In this document: positions 1 through 11,561 of the stretch, in pieces | Layout of the letters: the number at the start of each line of letters is the position of its first letter | Position numbering within the stretch: position 1 is the first letter of the stretch | NCBI GenBank assembly: GCA_037074615.1 | Contig: CM073536.1 | Coordinates: 1,989,001-2,053,000, forward strand | Direction: 5' to 3' | From: Leucaena leucocephala | Taxonomy: Eukaryota; Streptophyta; Magnoliopsida; Fabales; Fabaceae | Length of the DNA stretch: 64,000 nt | Program-made: the position numbers and the translations under genes | The notes under the pieces: generated by a model | The model's input: only the letters and a program-made list of their open reading frames with translations | The model's database searches: none | What the model was told of the DNA's origin: nothing

Positions 1-165
1 TTAATCATATCATACCCTTTTTAGTAATTTACCAATATAAAAAGTGATTTTACTACTAATCATCCAAACATCTTTCTTCCCAAAATCTATTCTCCAGAAT
101 CTATTCTTCCCAAAATTTATTCTCTACAAACTAATCCAAACACATATCCACAAGCATCTCAATGA
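1..165. repeat. 3' part of a MITE-like element, cut by the window edge
   Basis: This stretch is nearly identical to about 45768-45942, with the same order of short repeated phrases (tctattcttcccaaaat and variants) and the same end (ctaatccaaacac). The complete copy at 45397-45942 starts with a matching inverted end (ctgtttggcaacg), so this is the right-hand end of the same non-autonomous DNA element. The superfamily is uncertain; a hAT-like element is my guess. The left end lies outside the window. Confidence 0.6.
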
Positions 166-825
166 GAGTTCAAAGTCGGAGAGAGAAAAACGAGCATTGC
201 GAATCCTTCGACGTCTGATTTGTTGTGGGACTGGATAAACTGAGCCGTTTATCTCTTGGCAATTGGCCTGAATGAACGGTAATATTTAGGGGAAAATGAG
301 ATTTTGGGTTTAGTACTAAAATATTGTAAAATTGTAAGAATAAAAGCTAACAGAGGTATTTAGTTTGGCGCTAACTAGTAAATAAAGATTTGACTATTAT
401 AAATGGATTTGACTATTGCCTTCCCAAATCTGACAACCCAATTCTATGATGAAAGATTAAAAGAACACTCCATTAATATTAAATATTGATATAGCTTACC
501 TTTTAAATTTAAAAGCTGAGCTATAAATTATAATTTGTTGGCCAAAAATTTAGAGCTCACCTTCAGCATTTAAAACTTATAACTCATATTTTTTTAATAT
601 ATAAAATATTGATATAGTTTATCTTTTAAATTTAAATGTAAAGAATAATAATTTTTAAGTAAAAAGAAAAACAAACAATGATATTTGTTTTTTTTTTAAA
701 AAAAATAAAAACGCACAAGCAAACAGAAGTTGCAACCTACCACGCAGCGGCGCGATTCAAGAGAAAGAAAACCGAAAACGAGAATTGAGAACATCATTGT
801 GCATCTGCTAGCAAAGGGGACTAAT
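166..825. other. AT-rich spacer upstream of the 826-4157 locus
   Basis: No coding signal is visible. The segment is AT-rich with A and T runs at about 680-705. It would contain the promoter and leader of the plus-strand locus that starts at 826, but no convincing TATA box can be assigned. Confidence 0.4.
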
Positions 826-3800
826 ATGGGTGACGCATTGTTCAAGCTGGAGCAAGTTCTCATGTCCAAACGGGTAAATCCACTCTAGGGTTCTCTTCTC
901 GAGATTTTGCTATGATCCAGCTTCAAATTATCACTCCCAAATTCTTGATTATTGGCGCCTTTTGCCATGCTTGTTCGGAATTCTATTTGTTCTTGCTATT
1001 ATTGCAACTATTGGCAATTTAGGGCTATTTGTTTTACCCTCTGGCAAATAGTTGATTCAGTTAGGTTTATTTAACTGGACTGTTTCCCCGTATTTTGTAA
1101 GTGAATGTTGATCGGTGATCATAGGAAGATAAATTCTTTCAAAATGATTTTATAAGTGTGTTGAAAATTATGAGTGCTTGTAAATGCTAAGGAGAAGGCG
1201 TGAAAATTCCATGTAGCTAGCTGGTCTTGATGTTGCTGCTGTTACTTGTATATCCAACAACTATGTCTGTTTTATTTTTCAGGAGAAATTGACACCTCAG
1301 GAAGCCGATATTCTTTCTTCATGCAAATCTAAAGCTCTTGAGAACTTCACTGATAGTGCACTTTTTGCTGGGGCAGCTACATGGTCAGGTCAGTGACTCC
1401 AACTCTTCAATATTCCCCCCTTCTGAATGGAAGAGTGACTTGAGATTTGTACTGGTGCTTATCAGCAACAAAATTGCATTCATACGGGAGTATTCTCTGC
1501 TCAAGATTTATTGGACTCGAGTATTTTATCCATTGTCTGTCGTGTGCGCTTTTTTAACATCCCTTTATCATGGTTAACATGTAGCAGATTATCAATTTCG
1601 TAATTTTTTATCCCAACATATAAGCTGCTTCTTATTTATAATAACATAACATTTAAATAGGAGAGGTATCTGCTCAAGATTTGTTGTAATTTAATTTTGC
1701 AACCCCCTATTCCCAGGTCTGATCTGCAAAAACATTACTGAATATGTTCAACTTACAGCAGATGATCATAATTTTTAACTCCTAATATGTTTTTTTTTCT
1801 TTTTTGTTTGTGATTCTTTCATGAATCCTGATTACCCAAATCCTTCATGGCAGCAACTTGGAAACTCAAGAGATCATTTCGAGTCAACCTTGCAGCTGGT
1901 AAGATTAAAATCTCTGTTACCTTTAACTTGTGATAATTTCTGGTACAATCATGCCCCTGAGACTTCCCCCCTTTACCTTGATTTTTGTGTTATAATTTTT
2001 CAGGGGCTGCTGCTTTCTTTGTGGGGAGGAAATTGTTTAGATCCTTGGATTCCTCAATAGATTATATTCTTCAACTGGATGGGAGTAGAATGCAGAAGGA
2101 GTTAGCAGATATGTAAGTCTTCTGACATGCTAATTTTTAAAGCTCACTTTTTCCTGTTTGTGCAATAATCTGGATTAGTAACATGTTCTCTGGTATTATT
2201 CGTGAATGGACCTTTGAACAAGTGTTTGCTGTCATAAGTTATCTGGGACACGTGAGTCAGGTTGGCTTTAGTTTTTAAGCAATTGGTGAGCTGAGAATTG
2301 AATTTACAAGATCTTCTGGATACAATCGTCTAATGTACTGATAAGATCAATGTCAGTATTGGCAATTATATCTGAATTGAAGTAGCTTATTAAATGCAAT
2401 TGCGAGTGGTTCGTAGTAGATTATGATGCTGTTGTTGGTTGTTGGGGGCAAAAAACTAAAAGAATTGTTAAGAGTGAGAAATGTTTAGTTCCTATGAAAT
2501 GAGGAGCATATAAGGTGAATTGAGAATCTGGTAGGAGCCTGTTCATTCTTCACATAATATTTTCCCCTCATTCACATTAATGTTGAAAATGCAACAGAGG
2601 CAAGTCCAAATAAAATGGCTATGCAATAAAAATAAATTATATCGATGGCAAGGCAATACATTTCCAGTGATGTGAAGAAAAATTCTTATTTCATCCCTTC
2701 ATTTTTTTTTATTTTATGCCTCACAATTTCATTGACAAGGGTCAAAATTGCTTAGATCTCCTTTCAATTTCCATGCCATTTTGCTTTTTATCAATTTTTC
2801 TCGCTGCATTCTCAAGCATAGTATTAGCACTGTTAGAAGAGTGACAATATATTCTGGTCCTTCAAAGGTACAACTTGTCTGAATTAGGCCCCTCAAACTT
2901 CTAATGTCTGAATTTGGTCTGCATGCTATGGCCCATTAGATTTGGTTAACAATTGAGCAAAGAGAACACTCTATGAAGTTATTGAGCTTGCTTTTACACA
3001 TATATTGCACTTGCTTTTATACATATGCATTCAATTTTTACCTTTGAATTATCTTCAAATGACAGATTGGTGACAGTTTCAGAATGATACTTAAAAAATG
3101 CAACTTATCTCGAAGTATTTTTATACGGAGAGGGTATATTATGATTCAACCTCTAATCACACTAAATTAAGATGGCGATATCGGAATTCCTATAGTGATG
3201 ATCTTGTCAATGGTCAGAGGAAACTTGATTATGAGTTTTCTGATTGTTCCTTCGGTGACTCTTATGATGACTCAGAAGATAGTTCCCAAAGCAGCTCCAG
3301 AGAAGCCTCTGACGGCGCAAAAACCACTCGAGGCACCAAGCGAATACTTGGTTTTCTTTTATATTGCTTTTGAATCAGATGGTATTGATACTTCTGATAG
3401 AGTTCTACTTTTGATTAAGGATCGTACGGCTAGGACAATGGCAGAACCAGGAGGGGGAAGTAGTCGCCCTGCCCCTCTCATATGCCAACAGTGGCGGAGG
3501 TTCTGTGCACTGCTTGGGCTGAGCCCCATTGAGAAACCCCTCGGCAATTCACTTATATGCCAAGAAGTACATTAATGGGTTGATCTCTTTTTGTGCTTTT
3601 GCAAATAATTATATCAAATCGATGCCGAAGTAATATGATGGATTGACAAACTTCTCATCAGTTTCAGTTATTTGTCATTACCGTGACATTTTTTGAACAC
3701 TTGAATCTTTTTCTTCATAAAACATATTATATATCTAAAATCTATATATAATATAAAAATCTAACTAGTTGCGTTATTTGCAAGCCATAAACAGTGCAAT

Positions 3801-4157
3801 TCATTTCTTAGACCCCATCAACACACAAAATCAACACTGGTTTTTAGTAAATATGTTATTTCCTAATGGGTCTTTTGCACAGTCAAAGTTTCTTTTAAAT
3901 GAAACTATTTTTTTCATTTGAGCATTTGAATAAATCACCTTTTCATCAATCTTTCATTGCAGATAAACCCTGTTCTTCATAGGAAGGAAGAGACTGATCC
4001 TCTTGGCGATCTTTTTGCTTTTGGTGGTCCAGCGGAAGAGATTCATCATTCTAGTTCCCCAAATAAACCACCAGGAACACACAATCGTGGCCATAGAAGA
4101 TATCACCGCAGGCGTCGAATGCGTCACCATCAAGGCCTTTCCAACTCTGAATTATGA
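826..4157 (+). pseudogene. Decayed multi-exon gene of a plant protein family I do not recognise
   Basis: Exons 826-873, 1283-1388, 1854-1898 and 2004-2112 join in one frame with GT-AG borders. They give a small protein starting MGDALFKLEQVL, with a short hydrophobic segment around GAAAFFVGRKLF, so a single-pass or membrane-associated protein is possible. The next exon (about 3066-3350) has clear coding signal (QLISKYFYTERVYYDS, then an acidic Ser-rich stretch), but this frame does not join to exon 4 at either acceptor and has a TAA at 3092 just upstream. Its end also cannot join the last exon (3963-4157, very basic, HRRYHRRRRMRHH, stop at 4157) in frame. I therefore call it broken, unless the exon contains assembly errors near the A-run at 3093-3098. 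Function unknown. Confidence 0.5.
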
Positions 4158-5944
4158 ACCTTGCAACAGCTGGTTAACTGTTGACTGACAACTCAACAAT
4201 CGGCAAGTTGAGATATAAAGATTATAGAACTGTATAAGCTTGGTATGGTGGAGATAATTTAGATATAACTTAGAATTCAGTCTTTGGGTTAGTTTTGCCC
4301 TTTTTCCTATTGTTGCGTTGCCCTGTTCGATAAAGAAAACCCATGCATCCTTGGTCTAGTAAAATGAAGTTGTTATTTAAGATGGTTCTTTCTTTCCTTA
4401 AGTGGAGTAACACAAAGTTATGCTTTCAATGTAAGAGAAAAGGGGAAAAATATATTTTTTAGGAAAGTCATAACATTATTATTTTTGACCACTACCCTCA
4501 ATTATTTTCACAAAAACCAAAGATTGAAAGGAAAGCGATTATGTTTTTATCAAGCATGAACTACTATCTTTTAGTGCAATAGTGCACCTTTTCTTGGTTA
4601 AAATAAGAAGAAAGCAGAGCAAAAGTCATTACAAATAAAATAATATCGAGAAAATTAAATGTAAAATTTTTTATCGCTTTAGAATCATCAACAAATGAAA
4701 ATAAATGAATGAATAATTAATTAAGAAGAAAACATAAATGAACTATTTATACAATACATCGATAAGAATGAGTCTGCGTTTGTGATGTATATTTTTTTTC
4801 TTATAATGTTCAGCTCACAATACTTTTTTAAAACTTGATGTGGAAAAAAAACCTAAACAAAACAATTACAAAGAGATTGTAACTTAAACCATTTTTTAAA
4901 ATAATATTCTTTTTTTTCTATTTAAAACCTATTAAAATATGTAGATAAATAATAAGCAAATAAAAAATTGTGCAGACCTCAATATGAATCTTATGATTGC
5001 CATCAAGATCCTCGTCGATTAGGATATCATGTTCAAAATATTTACCTAGTTAAATTAAAAGTGTCAATTTTTATAAATTTTTTATAAATATTTTCTAAAT
5101 TTTAAAATTGTGTCCTGATTTGGTGGGACCAATTTCAAAAAAAAAAAAAGTACCCATCCTTAGTCTTTACGAGTCCCCTCTAATTATCCGGTACACAACG
5201 TAATTTTTGAAACAAAAAGTTTTTACGTAGTTGTACCTTTTAACTATTGCGATGTGATGTGTAATTTTGCCCATTCTTATATCTGTAAAAGTATAATATA
5301 ATAACTGTTTGGTATTGATTGGCACAATTATTTTCAGTAGTGCTTTTTGAAGTATATATATAAAGAGGAGGAAATGAATGGCTTCAATCATAGAGTATCT
5401 CATTTGGCATTACAGTGCATGACAATGATAATGGACGGTACCTTTTTGTCTTTAATTCCCAAAGTGGGGAAAACCTCTTATCTTCATCACGTGCAGAAAA
5501 TATGAGTTTTTTAAGAGAAAAAAATGATTATCTTATCATTTTTAAACTAAGATTTTTTAAGAATAAATGCACACCTAACATCACGAATTAATTTTGATAA
5601 TGTAATTAATATTTTAAAATATTTAAAACTATAATTGATACCATAATTTTTTTTTAATACAGTTAGTACAACATAAATTAGATTTCCGTCAAATGCTGTC
5701 AAATAGCTTCATGTAAGCTTTTTTTTTACTCACCATTATTAAAATTTCCACCTGTAAACTTTTTTTTTAAAAAAACAAATCCAGCAAATCACCACGAAAC
5801 AATGAGCAAGAACAGTGTTCCCGTTTCCGACTAGAGCGTGCGAAGAATAGGGACCAAACAATTACCAAATCCAAAATTCAATAAACCATAATCAATATTG
5901 TCCGTAACCCAAAACAGTCTTCCCGTTTCCGAGCACTCTGCCAC
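4158..5944. other. Intergenic AT-rich spacer
   Basis: About 1.8 kb with the 3' UTR of the previous locus at its start. The rest is AT-rich with homopolymer runs and no sustained coding frame on either strand. No repeat of the families seen elsewhere in the window was recognised here. Confidence 0.4.
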
Positions 5945-6565
5945 CGCCATAATCGTTGCTCCTTCCTCCTCCTCCTATGGCTTCGCCGTTAATGGCGTTA
6001 GCAGCGTACGATGACAAACTCTTTAGTTCATCGATGTTCCCTTAGCTCTTACTCGCCATCAGAATCCTTTCTCCACCACCACCGCTCTTCTTCTCCCCTG
6101 CGCTCGATGACTTGCTCCCTCTCGAATTTGACAAAACCCCATTATTCGCCTTAGAGAAGCTATGCGCCGGCAGCGTCATCTTCTGCAACGAGGGAAGCGT
6201 CATCTCGTTTTGGTTCTTCATCTTCTTTGAAATCTCTCGCATACTTCCTTCGCACTTTCGCTTCCCTCAGTTCGGCGTAGGCTTCGGATCTGGGACCTCG
6301 CTCCATGATGAAGCTATCGGTGGTCGTGAGTTTGAGAGGAACAGGGTGATCGGAGTTCGAATTCTGATTGAGGATCAGAGAAATGAGGTCGAGGACGTGG
6401 AAGAGAGCTTCAAGAGAGGGGTTTGATTCGCGTCGAAGGCCATCTTCCTCGCACTCCTTCGTCTTCGATGGAGCAATTTCAGCACGCACCCGTCGTCGCC
6501 TTCGCTCTTTCTCTTCGTCGCATCTTCAGTCGTGCAATCGACGTTGACCTTCAGATCCCTCTTCT
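5945..6565 (-). pseudogene. Decayed minus-strand gene fragment, unknown family
   Basis: Read on the minus strand, 6489-6160 encodes a hydrophilic protein-like frame (IAPSKTKECEEDGLRRES, then LFHVLDLISLILNQNS, then LREAKVRRKYARDF). The frame then closes. A second frame continues from about 6240 to 6045 with Ser- and Lys-rich sequence, meets a TAA at 6042-6044, and reads on with protein-like sequence (GNIDELKSLSSYAANAINGE) to about 5960. No ATG lies in frame upstream of the first part. One frameshift plus one stop plus a missing start make a gene remnant the simplest reading. The region is more GC-rich than its surroundings, as coding DNA here usually is. I do not recognise the protein. Confidence 0.4.
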
Positions 6566-8233
6566 ATTTTGCAGTCTTTTTTTTTAAAAGAAAAATCACA
6601 GGTGGAATTTAAAGAATGACATAAAAAAAAAAAGTGCCGACATGTTTTGGACGAAAATTATAATGAAAGTTAGTAGAAGGTGCGGAATGGAAGTATCAAA
6701 ATTTCCCCTTCTTTTAGGAAGTTCCGCAGCACCTTCATTCTATGCCTCCAGACGTAAATCCAAATTGTGATCTGATCTTCCTTGTACAATTAATAATAAT
6801 ATTCCCATTATGTAATTTATGGCCAAAAAAAAAAAAGGAAACTATATTTATGATGAAAAGAGGTCTTAATCGTTATAGTTTGAGGCATTATAAGTTGTTG
6901 CATCTTTTGTTTTCTTGTTTCATATGACAAACTCATTTACGTGTAAGTTTCCCTTTCATGTTTTACGCGTAATACCACGTAAGATTCGAACAAGTAAACC
7001 GTGTTTTTGTGGACTTTTAGCAAAAAAAAAGTCCCAACTAAAAACCGAACTTTTTCTTTTTAGTCATCGACTATGTAAATCGCCAACACTCGTTATATAT
7101 CATCCTCACCGAAGATTATTAAAAATGATCATCACCGTTTCCTAAATCAAAACTGCTACTTCGATTACGTGATCTAACAAAATTTGAGAATATAGGTGCG
7201 TGTTTGGCATATATACTTGGCAATATACTCAGTATATAAAATATGTGATATTGTTTTTTGTTACATATGTAGATGTGGCAATTAAAAGCTATAAATATAA
7301 AAAGTTTTGGCATTTTATGTTGGGAATAAGAGAGGTTGAATATAGAAAATATTTATTATGATATATTTGGAAGCTTGATAGTAAAAACAGAATATAATTA
7401 TTAAAAAATCTAATAATAAATTATATATAATAATAAAATTTTAATATAAGAAATGACAATAAATTTATACTATTTATTTATTATTTTATAATAATTTTTT
7501 TATATTTTTTAATTTTTTAAAATAATAATAATAATTTAATGACTTCTTACTTTTCAAAAATTATACTCTTAAGATTGGACGCAATAAGTATGTATGATTT
7601 ATAAATAATAGAAATTAGTGTAGATTTTGGATTATGTATATATCGCCTCGATTATGGGATACATATATACCTTAGATAATTGTTAATTAATTGGAGGGAA
7701 GAATGACACTATAGGCCCTTCTAAAGAGATTAATTATGCTCAAGAACAATGATTTAGAAAATGGATCAAATTTAATTGGAAATAATGTAATTTCGTATTG
7801 AAAATGACAAGAGTTGAGCTTCTTTTTGTATTTTTTTATACATAATTATTTATGGTAAGAGTTGAGTTGAAAACGACGGTGCCTAGTTATAAATCTCCTT
7901 GTAATAGGTCCCAAAATGACAATATTTCCATAATTGAATAGGGACCTATTGGTAACTTTTGAGAATTATTGGGGCAAACTCCTGATCCTTCTCTCTTTAT
8001 CTGTGTGTTTATTCTCTCTCATCCCGCGGCACTCACCGAAAAGGAAGATTTCGTTAACAAACTTTTTCCGTTGCCTTGAGATTTTCTCCCAGTCTCTCAA
8101 TTTTTCTCGACAAACAGAAAAGAGCGTTAATTTAAATCCTCTTTGCTCAATCGAAAGCAGATATTTAGGGTTAGGGTCACGTTCTTCAACACCTCTTCTT
8201 CCCAATCGAAATGCACCAAAGGCCAACTCACAT
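6566..8233. other. Intergenic spacer and leader of the HSP20-like gene
   Basis: AT-rich, with long A/T stretches at 7380-7560. A segment around 7196-7318 begins gtgcgtgtttggcat, which resembles the end of a small DNA transposon, but no matching opposite end was found. From about 7930 base composition rises and the sequence probably becomes the promoter and 5' UTR of the next gene. Confidence 0.35.
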
Positions 8234-8344
8234 ATGATTTTTCCTTTTCCCCGTTATAATCTCACCCAGATTTTGATTCTTACCCAGTTGATTCTTCTGT
8301 TAATCTTGCTTCAATCTTCCGCTATTCACAGTGATCCCGAAACC

Positions 8345-8872
8345 ATGAAGGTTCACCCCGTGCCCAGGAAACGCAACATCACCGTCCAATATGACATGAA
8401 CGCGAGGAACCCTCTCTCGGAAGCTCAGGAGCTTCTTGGTCTCTCCAACAAGAAGCTAAGGAGGCTTCCCCATGTTTTCAGTCGGGTCCTGGAGCTGCCC
8501 TTTCGGTCCGATGCTGAGGTGTCGATCGAGGAGGGACCCGATTACTTCCGATTTAAGGCGGAAACCGACGGTATCGGCGATGTGCAGGCGCATACGGTGG
8601 AAATCCACCCTGGGGTGATCAAGATTATGGTGAGGGAAAGTGGGCCGGCGGAGTTATCGTTGGATGAGATAGAACTCGATATGTGGAGGTTTCGGCTGCC
8701 GGAATCGACGCGGCCGGAGCTCGCAAGGGCTGATCTTGTTGATGGGGAGCTCATAGTGACGGTGCCGAAAGGAGAGGGATTGGACAATTCCGAAGATGGG
8801 AATGGAAATGGCGGTGGAGAAATGTGGGGTGATGGTAATGGGATGGGTGGGAGACTCGTGCTTGTACAGTAA
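8345..8872 (+). CDS. HSP20-like (alpha-crystallin fold) plant protein
   Basis: A 175-residue intronless protein beginning MKVHPVPRKRN and ending GGRLVLVQ. A conserved N-terminal block (KKLRRLPHVFSRVLELPFRS) is followed by a beta-rich HSP20/CS-like domain at about residues 60-145 (DYFRFKAETDG, EIHPGVIKIMVRE, WRFRLPESTRPE, DGELIVTVPK). A glycine-rich acidic tail follows. I recall a plant family of HSP20-like proteins starting in the same way, which is why I chose the ATG at 8345. The frame stays open far upstream; another ATG at 8234 would add 37 residues with a very hydrophobic stretch (LTQILILTQLILLLILLQ) that looks like a signal peptide. A chaperone-like role is inferred from the fold only. 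It stands alone, with no close neighbour on the same strand. Confidence 0.75.
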   Translation: MKVHPVPRKRNITVQYDMNARNPLSEAQELLGLSNKKLRRLPHVFSRVLELPFRSDAEVSIEEGPDYFRFKAETDGIGDVQAHTVEIHPGVIKIMVRESGPAELSLDEIELDMWRFRLPESTRPELARADLVDGELIVTVPKGEGLDNSEDGNGNGGGEMWGDGNGMGGRLVLVQ

Positions 8873-10082
8873 TACTCCTTTGTCCTCTCTTTTTAATTCG
8901 ACCTTGTTGCCGTTCAACTTGGCTTCAGTATGCGAATTAGTTTGAATTTTTCAAGTTGTTGTTGGAACTAGTTTCTGTTGAATAAATCGAAGCCTGTACG
9001 TATTCCCTTGGCAAGAATGATGTCCATTTCAATCTCTCTATCTTCTTTCTATGTTGCTTCTGCTTTGTTAGATTTCTGTCTGTTGGTGGTGTGTGGGGAG
9101 AGAGTTTCTCTTTGATTATAAGTAAATGTGCCCCTTTCAATCGCAGTCATAGTTAACTGTTTCTGAGGTTTGGCATTTTACATCTTGGAATCGTGTGCCT
9201 TACGGATTTAAGTTGCACAGGATTCAGCATAATGTCTAGAACTTGTAGGGACCAGACTTGAGAATGAAAGTTTAAACCGAGGGAAGAGTGCTGCTTTTTA
9301 GATTTTTAAATTTGGTTAGTCTATTGTTCATCATTAATATGGTAGTAACAAGTATTGATCTAGATCTATCAAAGATTTAGATTTTGCACAATCTGTGTGA
9401 TCCAAGATCGTGTCGTGAACATTTTGTCTGCCCCTTTCTTCATTTATTTTATCTGTAAATTTGGCTGATTATATCCCCATGTAAATTCCAAGCAGTAGTA
9501 GGAAATGGGGTTGTTATGAGAATGGCATCTCATTCTCATTCTCATGATCTAGTTCTTTATAATTAAACTCCATATACTGAATAAATCCCCAAGGAAACAA
9601 AAAAACTGTTTCTCAAGGCACCATCTCAATGTAATGATTGATGGCTTCTTGATGTTTTGCCGTAACTGGGTCACGAGTTAAGACAAACTGAATGAAGAAG
9701 GAATATAAAAAGTTTGTATTGCTTCATTTTGTTAAATAGCATATACCTTGCATAACATTTGAGGCATAACTGTTAGAGAGCATTGTGCAAGCATCAAAAC
9801 TTTTTTTTTTGGGGTGCTTCAGTTTAGTTATGTTAAAAAAACTTTTTTTTCCCACTAAGCATAAGTATCTTTTTATTAGAAATTATCATATTCGAGGTAT
9901 TATCGTCCACTAGATGTGAACACCTCTCCTAACAGAGATTTAAACTTTAGTTTGTAATATTGTGAGAAACTAGTCATCTCCGTTAATTTATTAAAAAGCT
10001 TTGTGTTGCCAATAAAAATAGCTCCAATTAGTAAAAGGTTTGCTTATAAGTATTCAAATTTCACTACTAGTGAACCAGGATA
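8873..10082. other. 3' UTR of the HSP20-like gene and spacer
   Basis: The first few hundred bases are probably the 3' UTR of the HSP20-like gene. The rest shows no sustained coding frame. Small A/T runs occur at about 9800-9850. Confidence 0.35.
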
Positions 10083-10297
10083 TTTGTTCGGGCGTTTTTT
10101 TTTTTTTGTTGCCCACCCGGTTCACCGGAGCTTTGCCCCGACTACATCCGGATTCGACCCGCGTCGCGCACCTGGCTATGGTGGGCGAGTCTCCCAACGG
10201 GGATTTTTTACGTACGCTAAGGCTCGAACTCGAGACCTCGTTTAAGCGATATCGAACCGCTTACCACTCGGACCAACCCCGTTGGTTTGTTCAGGCG
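10083..10297 (-). mobile_element. Au-like tRNA-derived SINE with target-site duplication
   Basis: In minus orientation the element (10095-10285) starts with a tRNA-like head (box A tggtccgagtgg, box B-like gagttcgagcc). It continues with a body shared by five other copies in this window (ccaccatagccaggtgcgcg, then gacgcgggtc) and ends in a poly-A, seen here as the T run at 10095-10107. Direct repeats tttgttcgggcg (10083-10094) and tttgttcaggcg (10286-10297) flank it and differ at one base. This is the best-preserved copy of the family. Confidence 0.85.
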
Positions 10298-10734
10298 TTC
10301 AACTCACATAAATTCTCTTTCATTAAAGAAAAAAAGACACATTGTGTTTGTACTCTAATCCTTGTGAATTAAAACGCGAGCAACATGAGACAATAGGGAA
10401 GTATAAAGAGGAGGCATAACAGTATAACACAGATGAAGATGGGCAGTTTTTTTTTTCAAAAAAAATCATATCAATTATATATATTATTTACCAGTACTTT
10501 TTATATATTATTATGTTTATCCATGGGTACAATATTCATTTTCATCTCATTCTTATTCATATATATATATATTTTTTTTAACCAAACGTATCATAAAATA
10601 ACATAGTACTATATTTGATTTAATCAGTATGAGCTTGTAAATGAAGGTCAAAATTTCAAAATAGCCCTACATTTTGTGTTCAGATAAATTTCTTTTTAAA
10701 TTACCGCAACAAACCATTGCGTTTGTGTATGAAG
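10298..10734. other. AT-rich spacer
   Basis: No coding signal. It includes an (AT)n run at about 10558-10572 and several T runs. Confidence 0.4.
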
Positions 10735-11395
10735 GTGATGCTATAGGATATGAGAGATCACACGATGCAGGGGGTAGAAAGTTCAAGGTTTGTGAAGAAA
10801 TAATGGTCCCGTGGCAGAAGATGCTAGGAGAAACAGTAGGGTGAGTGTGAAAATGGCAAAATGCACCAGGTATGTGAGCCATTGAGATATAAATACAATA
10901 ATCTGATCTTCCTCTCTGAGCTATATTCTTTCAGTTCACTCTGCTATTCTCTTGGGTGCTTCTCTTGAGTGATCTGTTCTTTTTGCTGTGATATTGCCAC
11001 TAAGAAGCCACACACCTTGTAATCCAAGCTTGTGAATTTCAATATAACAAATCCATTGGACATGACGCTAAAGTGCCATGCAATTGTTATTATATTGAAA
11101 ATCACAAGGCTGGATTAGACAGAACAAATATTGGGTTGGGGGGGGGGGGGGGAGAACAGCTCAAAGAGGAAAAATCCACTTAATTTTTTCATGCCCCGTG
11201 GTTCGTCCCTCTACCTCTTCGTATCTCAATGGCTCACGCACCTCATGCATTTTCTCTCTACCCTACCATTTCTTCTAGCATCCTTTGCCACCTCACCACC
11301 ATCTCCCTTCACAAGCCTTGAAGCCTCTATCCACTGCATCATCTAATCTCTCATGTTCTGCAGCACTATCATCGTAATGTGTAATACACAATACT
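10735..11395. repeat. Long imperfect inverted repeat (hairpin-forming)
   Basis: Arm 10735-11058 pairs with arm 11082-11395 around a short loop. The inner stems are 11016-11050 and 11084-11120: aatccaagcttgtgaatttc on one side and, reversed, aatccagccttgtgattttc on the other. The outer stems include gtgagccattgagata at about 10874-10889, which is found exactly in reverse complement at about 11222-11237, and matching gatgctag.agaaa and ttcaagg.ttgtgaag blocks. A 14-base G run near 11138 interrupts the right arm. A transcript would fold into a hairpin of about 650 bases. It could be a young MIRNA or other small-RNA locus, or an inverted duplication. I matched no known miRNA sequence. Confidence 0.7.
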
Positions 11396-11561
11396 TTAAG
11401 GAACTTCAAGAAAAATATACTTAAGGGGATCCTTGTTAGTCATCTATGTGCTTTGCCAATAAGGCACAAGACATGACCTATTTTGACACTGTACACAGGG
11501 TATACTTGGAAAAACAAAGGTACGTTAATAATAGAGTCAGTCCCTACAAGATTTATCAATT

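Noticed and set aside
10230..10285. tRNA gene in the tRNA-like head of the SINE
   Set aside because: Boxes A and B are present, but there is no complete cloverleaf and the sequence continues into the SINE body found in five other places.
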